Source: Synergistaceae bacterium
GTDB taxonomy: Bacteria; Synergistota; Synergistia; Synergistales; Synergistaceae
Assembly: GCA_031264605.1 (NCBI GenBank)
Contig: JAISDQ010000154.1
Coordinates: 1-10,468, forward strand
Length of the DNA: 10,468 nucleotides
Reading direction: 5' to 3'
The notes under the pieces: generated by a model
The model's input: the letters and a program-made list of their open reading frames with translations, nothing else
Database searches by the model: none
What the model was told of the DNA's origin: nothing
In this document: piece by piece, positions 5,876-10,468 of the stretch
How positions within the stretch are numbered: the first letter of the stretch is position 1
Layout: every line of letters begins with the position of its first letter
Translations under genes and position numbers: made by a program

Positions 5876-7696
5876 TCATATCTCGATCTCCCAGCCAGGG
5901 CCGCTCTCGGCAATGCCCTTTATCATCAAATCTCCCCTGAAACCGGCGGGCAGTTCGCACAGACGCCTGGACAGCGGATTCATCAGCACGCTCTCCATAT
6001 TGCTTCCTATGCCGCGCCCGCCCATCGAGAGGTCGGCGCACACCAGGTCGCGTATACCGGAGAGGGCTTCCTTGGTGAACGATATTTTTATGCCGTAGCT
6101 GTCTTCCAGGCGGAACATCACGTTGTCGAGCATACGGACGAAGATTTTGGTCGCGGTGTCCTCGCGTATGAAGTCGAACACTACGACGTTCTTGCCGATG
6201 CGGTTCAGAATTTCGGGGCGGTTGATGCCGTATTTGAAAAAATCGTCTATCGCGCCGCCTATGACGCGGGATATCTCGGCGTACGCCATGTCGGGCGTCA
6301 CTCTCTGACGCCTGGTTCCGTCGGGCAGTTGTTCGAACATGCCGAGATTGCTCGTGAACACTATTACGCTCTCCGAGAAATAGACCGTTTCCCCGCGTCC
6401 CGACGTCAAACGCCCGTCGTCGAGAATCTGGAGGAAAATATCGAGAATGCGCGGGTGCGCTTTTTCGATCTCGTCGAACAGCACCACCGAGAAAGGGTTT
6501 TGTTTTATGGCGTTCGTCAGCTCCCCGCCCACGTCGTAACCGACGTAGCCCGGAGGCGCTCCGACAAGGCGCTGGTTTGCGTGATCCTGCCCGAATTCGC
6601 TCATGTCGAACCTTATGCAGTGGGTCGGCGACCCGAATATGAGTTCCGTGATCGCGCGCGCCATCTCGGTCTTGCCGGTTCCGGTCGGCCCGGCGAGAAA
6701 GAGGACTCCCTTCGGGCGCTGCGAGAACCTCGAGAACTGCGAGCCCGACAGGTTAAAGCGCGAGCGTTTCAATATGTCGGCGGCGTGGCGCACGGAAGCC
6801 GGCTGTCCCATCACGCGGGAGGACAAGAATTCCTCCGCGCCGGTTATCTTTCCGGGCTCCAGTTTCTCCCACATGTTATCCTGAATCCCCAGCTTGTATC
6901 TCGTGATGGCGTCCCCGATGCGCGAGAAGCCTATCGATTCGTGACGGGCCATCTGCGCTATGGCCGTTATTTCACCCGCCAAGAGACCGGTGGTCTGGTC
7001 GCGGAAAATCGAGAGGTTCGTCCGTCTCGTCTCAGGCGGCGCTTCGTCGAATCCGTCGATTTTGGGCGACACCGCATCCACTATGCGGTTTCTCGTCTCG
7101 TTGTCCGGGCGGGGGACGGGAAGCACCCTGACGCGGGGGTTGTCGAGGGTGAACCAGGGCGGCATGTCGTTCTCCTTGTCCATTATCCACAGCACGGGAT
7201 TGTAGAGCGGCCTTTTGCCGCCGCCGTTTTCCCCCGGAACGATGCGCGGCGTCGCGTCCACCGACAGGCGGAACATCCTGTAAAAAAATTTGAGCGAGTC
7301 GTCCTCGTTGTTTACGTCCTCGAGGCGCGAGGCGAACCTGAACACGAGCGCCGTCCTGAACGACGCGCAGCTCACCATACGGGCGGCGGCGTCCGCCGCT
7401 TTTTCCAGCGTGCTGTTTTTGCCGGCGCTCTCGCCCGACGCCTCGCGGAACATCTCGATATCGCCCGACAGAACGGAGAAGCCGTACATCGGCTCGAACA
7501 TCGCCACAAGAGAGTATCCGAGCTTGACCAGCAGTTCCTTGAGGTAATCGGCCATGCCCAGCGTCACCACGCTGCCGTCCATTTCGGCCGGATAGATGTC
7601 GTTTACGTTGCCGTACAGCAAAAACTGCGGTTTTATCGGTATGAACCTCTCTATCTCCCTGGCCCATTTCGGCGCGCTCAAAGTGGTCGCGTTCAC
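5876..7696 (-). CDS. AAA+ ATPase with ClpB-D2-like motor and degenerate N-terminal half
   Basis: Residues about 285-606 form an AAA_2 motor of the ClpB/ClpV second-ring type. It has Walker A GPTGTGKT (336-343), the pore-loop motif GYVGYDVGG (383-391, Y384), Walker B VVLFDE (404-409), sensor-1 TSN (448-450), arginine finger R499 in RPEILNRI, and sensor-2 R561 in GGRGIG. It should therefore hydrolyse ATP and thread or remodel proteins. Residues 1-280 are not a Clp N-domain. They open with PQFLLYGNVNDIY (23-35) and contain LWIMDKEND (169-177) and VLPVPRPDNETR (191-202), which look like the Walker-B and following region of a first AAA ring, but no Walker A is present. The GTG start overlaps the coiled-coil gene's stop as GTGA. 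Neither a ClpP-binding loop nor a type VI sheath-binding domain is recognised. The biological target is unknown. Confidence 0.9.
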   Translation of the reverse strand: MNATTLSAPKWAREIERFIPIKPQFLLYGNVNDIYPAEMDGSVVTLGMADYLKELLVKLGYSLVAMFEPMYGFSVLSGDIEMFREASGESAGKNSTLEKAADAAARMVSCASFRTALVFRFASRLEDVNNEDDSLKFFYRMFRLSVDATPRIVPGENGGGKRPLYNPVLWIMDKENDMPPWFTLDNPRVRVLPVPRPDNETRNRIVDAVSPKIDGFDEAPPETRRTNLSIFRDQTTGLLAGEITAIAQMARHESIGFSRIGDAITRYKLGIQDNMWEKLEPGKITGAEEFLSSRVMGQPASVRHAADILKRSRFNLSGSQFSRFSQRPKGVLFLAGPTGTGKTEMARAITELIFGSPTHCIRFDMSEFGQDHANQRLVGAPPGYVGYDVGGELTNAIKQNPFSVVLFDEIEKAHPRILDIFLQILDDGRLTSGRGETVYFSESVIVFTSNLGMFEQLPDGTRRQRVTPDMAYAEISRVIGGAIDDFFKYGINRPEILNRIGKNVVVFDFIREDTATKIFVRMLDNVMFRLEDSYGIKISFTKEALSGIRDLVCADLSMGGRGIGSNMESVLMNPLSRRLCELPAGFRGDLMIKGIAESGPGWEIEI

Positions 7697-9138
7697 TTGG
7701 ATTCGCCGCCGGCTTTGAGTTCGCCGGCTCCGGACTCGCCCTTCCTGCCCGCGGAACGGCGGCGTTTTTTGCGCGTTCCGCCGGCGGCGGATTCGGCCGT
7801 GTCGGCTATGGTCATTATCTCGGCTTCCTCAGGCTCCTTGCGAAGCGTCACGTCCATCGGGAGCCCCGCCTGCCTCATCTTTTCGAGGAAACGGTCGAAA
7901 TCGGCGCACCATTTCGTCCCCGCGTCGCTGGCGCCCGCGCCTCGTTCGCGCGCATGCTCGCCGCTTTCCGCGACGCGGACGAGACGCGCGGTGAGCGCGC
8001 CGCCTTCGTCGATTTTGGTCATCACCCTGTATCCGTCGTACGGGGATTCGAGATAGCGCACTTCGCCGGGAACTAGCGCTTCCGCGCCGTCTCCGCCCAG
8101 TATCTCGTATCCCAGTTCCTCCAGAGCTTCCTTGACCTTGCCGGCGAACAGGGCGTCCGATATTTCGTTCCCGCGGGCGGCCGCGTATTTCGCCAGTTCC
8201 TCGTACAGGCTCATGAATTCCGTCCGCCCGATATATTTCGCGCCGCGCATCGCGTCGCATCTTTGCAGGAGTTTCTGGCCCTCCGGCGACGCGAAAGATT
8301 TGCCCGCGTTCGACAAATCCTCTTTCAGTTCGCTCAGCGTGTCGCGGAAGAACGACGTCGACGCCTCGCGCTCGCGAACCGTCCCCCACAGGGTTTTGAG
8401 CTGTCCGCGCAAGTCCTCGAGTTTGTCGGGGAATTTCGTCTCCGCGTCCGCGTGCCGCGCCATCGCCTCCGCGCGTCTTCCTTCCGTCTCGTCGAGCGCG
8501 GATATGCGGGAAGCGAAGTCGCGTATATCGCGCCTTATCTCGTCGTGTTCGGCTGGGCCCGGCAGATTTTCGGCGAGCGCGTCCGCGCCCGGCGCGCTCT
8601 TGTCCTTTTTAAGCGCCGCCAGTTTTTCCGAGACGCGCGAAAGCGCCGACAGGCGCTCCCCGGCTTCCGCGCGCGACGCGCCGGCCATTTCACGCTCAAT
8701 CCCGGCACGTTCCTCCGGCGTCAGTTCGCCCGCCGTTACGTAACGCTCCAGCGATAAAAATATCGCCTGTTCGCGGGCGCGGCACAGTTTGATATCCGTC
8801 TCGGCGCGTCGGATATCGACGGAAATTTCGTTCAGCTCCGCGAAAAAATTTTTGGCGGTCTCTTCCGACATCGCAGCGCTTTCGGCGGACCGTCTGATTT
8901 TGGCGAGACGCGTCTTTATTTTCAGCGTGGTGGGCGCGTCATCCGCGCGGGCGACGCGCCCTTCGAGCGCGGCCGCTTCTTTGAGGACGCCGTGTCTCAA
9001 ATTTTCACGGGTTTCGCGATTTTCGCCGATTTTATTCAGCGCGGCGCCCCCCGCCGCGGAAGCGCCCAGCACTCCGAGCCCCACCAGGAGTTTGAAGATG
9101 CTTATCGTGGATACGACAGCGACTGTGACAACGCTCAT
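7693..9138 (-). CDS. Membrane-anchored coiled-coil protein of unknown function
   Basis: Product not recognised. It is a 481-residue protein with one hydrophobic N-terminal segment (about 2-32, rich in Gly/Ala/Val), followed by long, charged, Ala/Glu/Arg-rich helices (about 36-320) likely to form coiled coils. A compact region at about 325-445 contains SPYDGYRV (365-372) and KWCADFDRFLEKM (409-421), and a strongly basic tail (455-481, TRKKRRR) ends the protein. The ATG at 9138 is preferred to the in-frame GTG at 9144 because GAGGAGG ends 8 nt before it. It sits 18 nt after the membrane-protein stop and overlaps the AAA+ gene by 4 bp, so the proteins are probably made together. A role as a scaffold or adaptor tethering the AAA+ protein to the inner membrane is inference from this architecture and context. 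Confidence 0.8.
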   Translation of the reverse strand: MSVVTVAVVSTISIFKLLVGLGVLGASAAGGAALNKIGENRETRENLRHGVLKEAAALEGRVARADDAPTTLKIKTRLAKIRRSAESAAMSEETAKNFFAELNEISVDIRRAETDIKLCRAREQAIFLSLERYVTAGELTPEERAGIEREMAGASRAEAGERLSALSRVSEKLAALKKDKSAPGADALAENLPGPAEHDEIRRDIRDFASRISALDETEGRRAEAMARHADAETKFPDKLEDLRGQLKTLWGTVREREASTSFFRDTLSELKEDLSNAGKSFASPEGQKLLQRCDAMRGAKYIGRTEFMSLYEELAKYAAARGNEISDALFAGKVKEALEELGYEILGGDGAEALVPGEVRYLESPYDGYRVMTKIDEGGALTARLVRVAESGEHARERGAGASDAGTKWCADFDRFLEKMRQAGLPMDVTLRKEPEEAEIMTIADTAESAAGGTRKKRRRSAGRKGESGAGELKAGGESK

Positions 9139-9146
9139 CCGCACCG

Positions 9147-9153
9147 CCTCCTC
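9147..9153 (-). promoter_or_regulatory. Ribosome binding site that fixes the coiled-coil gene start
   Basis: GAGGAGG on the minus strand is a strong Shine-Dalgarno 8 nt before the ATG at 9138-9136. The GTG at 9144 would be only 2 nt away, too close for initiation. Confidence 0.75.
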
Positions 9154-9156
9154 ACG

Positions 9157-10468
9157 TCAAATGTGTTCCTCGTCATTTCCCTTCATCACGGCGCATAACA
9201 GAGCGCACGCGCGTTCAATCTCCCTGAGCGAACGCCTCATTCTGAAATTATACAACGAATACGATATTCCGGCCCCGAAGAGAGCGCCGAAGACCGGAAA
9301 CACGAGGCCAAGCGTCCTCAAAATAACGGGCAAGGCGGGCAACAGGGGCCGGAGAAGGCTGAACATACCATAGAAATAAGCGACCGCTAACATACCAACT
9401 ATTCGATAAAAATGGTAGCCACGCCTCGGCCATCTCGTTTCGGCCCACGTTTCAATCTCGGAATCCATCCGGCCTCGCCGGAACGGGTTCTGGTTGTACG
9501 GATCTTTTTCCACGAGCAAGCGCCGACGCTCGAAATCGCGTCTCTCGGAATCGAAGGCTTCAAGCGCGCTGACCAGCAGCATCGATGCCAGGAACAGTAC
9601 TAAGATACCGAACCCCGCCCACTGTCCGTCGCTGAGATAACCGGTTATGCCCAGAGCCGCCCTTGCCACGGCGCACACGATAAACGCGGCCGCGCCCCAA
9701 ATGACGATATTCTCCCGCTTTTGTTCTTTCACCCCGCGCCTTCGCGCGAACAGCTCCGACAATTGTTCGATATAACCGCGGTCGGCGTCGGTAATTTTTC
9801 TGGTTCTCATTTCCTCCAGCGCCGACGTAGCGTTCGCGGCTCTGGGAAGTTCACGGCTGATTTCGCCGAGTTCTCCGATCAGTTCGTCTATCGTCTCCAG
9901 CGTCTTGGGCGAATGTCCGAGGCAGTGGACGAGGGCGGCTTTCTCGTAGTCGGTCAGGCTCACGTCCCCGCCTATTGTCCCGCTGAGGGAGATTGGCATC
10001 AGAAGTCCGCGCCCGAGGAGATATTCAAGGCAGCGCGCGCCTTCCGCGTAAGTGGACGCGTCGTCGAAAAGTTCCGTCAGGCTTCTGGGGATCAAAAAAC
10101 GCCTCGCCAGATCGTCGATATGCGAACGAGCGAGCGGCGGCGTTTCCATGCGCCGCATAATTTCAACGAGTTCAGCGCGGCTTTTTGCCTGAGCGCGCGG
10201 CAGGACGCAGAGTCCGGGACGGAGGAACGCCCCGGTGTAAGCTAGCTGTTCGCGCGGCGTTCTGTCCCTCAGGAATTCCACGAGTTCGGAAAAGCCCTCT
10301 TCGTGTTTCTTGTGCCGCGCGTATTCCTCGCAATACGGCGATATGCGCGCGTTGTTTATCATGGACAGTATTTTACGTTCCGTTTCGTCGGCCTCGCCGT
10401 CGCTCTCTCTCCCGATGAAATCGTAAATCGCGGCCGCGTCGATTTTTCTGCCGAAAAGGGCGAAGGGG
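9157..10468 (-). CDS. Multi-pass membrane protein of unknown function, 5' end beyond the window
   Basis: Product not recognised. Counting from the first in-frame ATG (10362), 401 residues are visible: a soluble, helical N-terminal part (1-215) and about four hydrophobic segments (roughly 219-240, 250-268, 320-338 and 342-368). The hydrophilic stretch between segments two and three (270-318) is highly charged, and a short charged C-terminal tail follows (372-401). The same frame stays open from 10362 to the right edge, adding 35 codons with protein-like composition (GRKIDAAAIYDFIGRESDG within it). No ribosome site precedes the ATG at 10362. The true start therefore probably lies outside the window. 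It is the first visible gene of the operon and ends 18 nt before the coiled-coil gene. A part in a membrane complex with that anchored protein is inferred from position only. Confidence 0.75.
   Translation of the reverse strand, partial: PFALFGRKIDAAAIYDFIGRESDGEADETERKILSMINNARISPYCEEYARHKKHEEGFSELVEFLRDRTPREQLAYTGAFLRPGLCVLPRAQAKSRAELVEIMRRMETPPLARSHIDDLARRFLIPRSLTELFDDASTYAEGARCLEYLLGRGLLMPISLSGTIGGDVSLTDYEKAALVHCLGHSPKTLETIDELIGELGEISRELPRAANATSALEEMRTRKITDADRGYIEQLSELFARRRGVKEQKRENIVIWGAAAFIVCAVARAALGITGYLSDGQWAGFGILVLFLASMLLVSALEAFDSERRDFERRRLLVEKDPYNQNPFRRGRMDSEIETWAETRWPRRGYHFYRIVGMLAVAYFYGMFSLLRPLLPALPVILRTLGLVFPVFGALFGAGISYSLYNFRMRRSLREIERACALLCAVMKGNDEEHI

Noticed and set aside
5771..8056. 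Very long open frame on the plus strand (761 codons) opposite the AAA+ gene
   Set aside because: It is antisense to genes with unmistakable AAA+, zinc-ribbon and coiled-coil features. Its product is Arg/His/Val-rich and shows no family motif. Long antisense frames are common in GC-rich DNA.
4592..10468. Type VI secretion regulatory locus
   Set aside because: FHA, PP2C and a Clp-like ATPase are present, but no sheath, baseplate, VgrG or Hcp gene is in the window and the ATPase lacks a recognisable ClpV N-domain. Kept only as an analogy.

Overview
The window is GC-rich bacterial DNA, roughly 57-60% G+C by eye, with tightly packed genes, frequent GTG starts and four-base GTGA gene overlaps. Nothing in it fixes the taxon. 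The gene content and protein style would fit an anaerobic gut or environmental bacterium, perhaps of the Synergistota, but that is a low-confidence inference from memory. No rRNA, tRNA or CRISPR array was seen.

Left part (1-755): mobile-element debris. Positions 1-118 are the outer end of an insertion sequence whose body lies off the left edge. They hold a perfect 15-bp terminator hairpin and two copies of a 17-bp terminal repeat, ending at a TGTCA-type tip. An AT-richer segment of about 170 bp follows, then a short-chain dehydrogenase pseudogene lacking both its cofactor-binding N-terminus and its C-terminus, then a strong terminator.

Middle part (755-4337): two divergent housekeeping genes. 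An Aas-like acyltransferase/acyl-ACP ligase reads leftward. A nicotinate phosphoribosyltransferase (pncB, NAD salvage) reads rightward from an extended -10 promoter. The 259-bp space between them carries a 12-bp tandem repeat and a GC-rich palindrome just upstream of the pncB -10.

Junction (4338-4621): a short decayed coding remnant, a terminator hairpin and a second copy of the same IS tip in the same orientation as the first. This tip supplies the last codons and the stop codon of the phosphatase gene next to it.

Right part (4592-10468, all on the minus strand): an operon transcribed from right to left. It encodes a four-helix membrane protein (5' end beyond the window), a membrane-anchored coiled-coil protein, a ClpB-D2-like AAA+ ATPase with a degenerate N-terminal half, a zinc-ribbon/FHA protein and a PP2C phosphatase. 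The last four junctions are 4-bp overlaps or gaps of 25 bp or less. The set suggests an envelope-anchored, phosphorylation-controlled AAA+ remodelling machine: FHA would read phosphothreonine, PP2C would remove it, the membrane pair would form the platform, and a Ser/Thr kinase would be expected nearby but is not in view. It resembles in logic the FHA/PP2C/Clp-ATPase modules of type VI secretion and the TerY-P-type phospho-signalling clusters, but no component specific to those systems is present. This operon is the best candidate here for an undescribed system.
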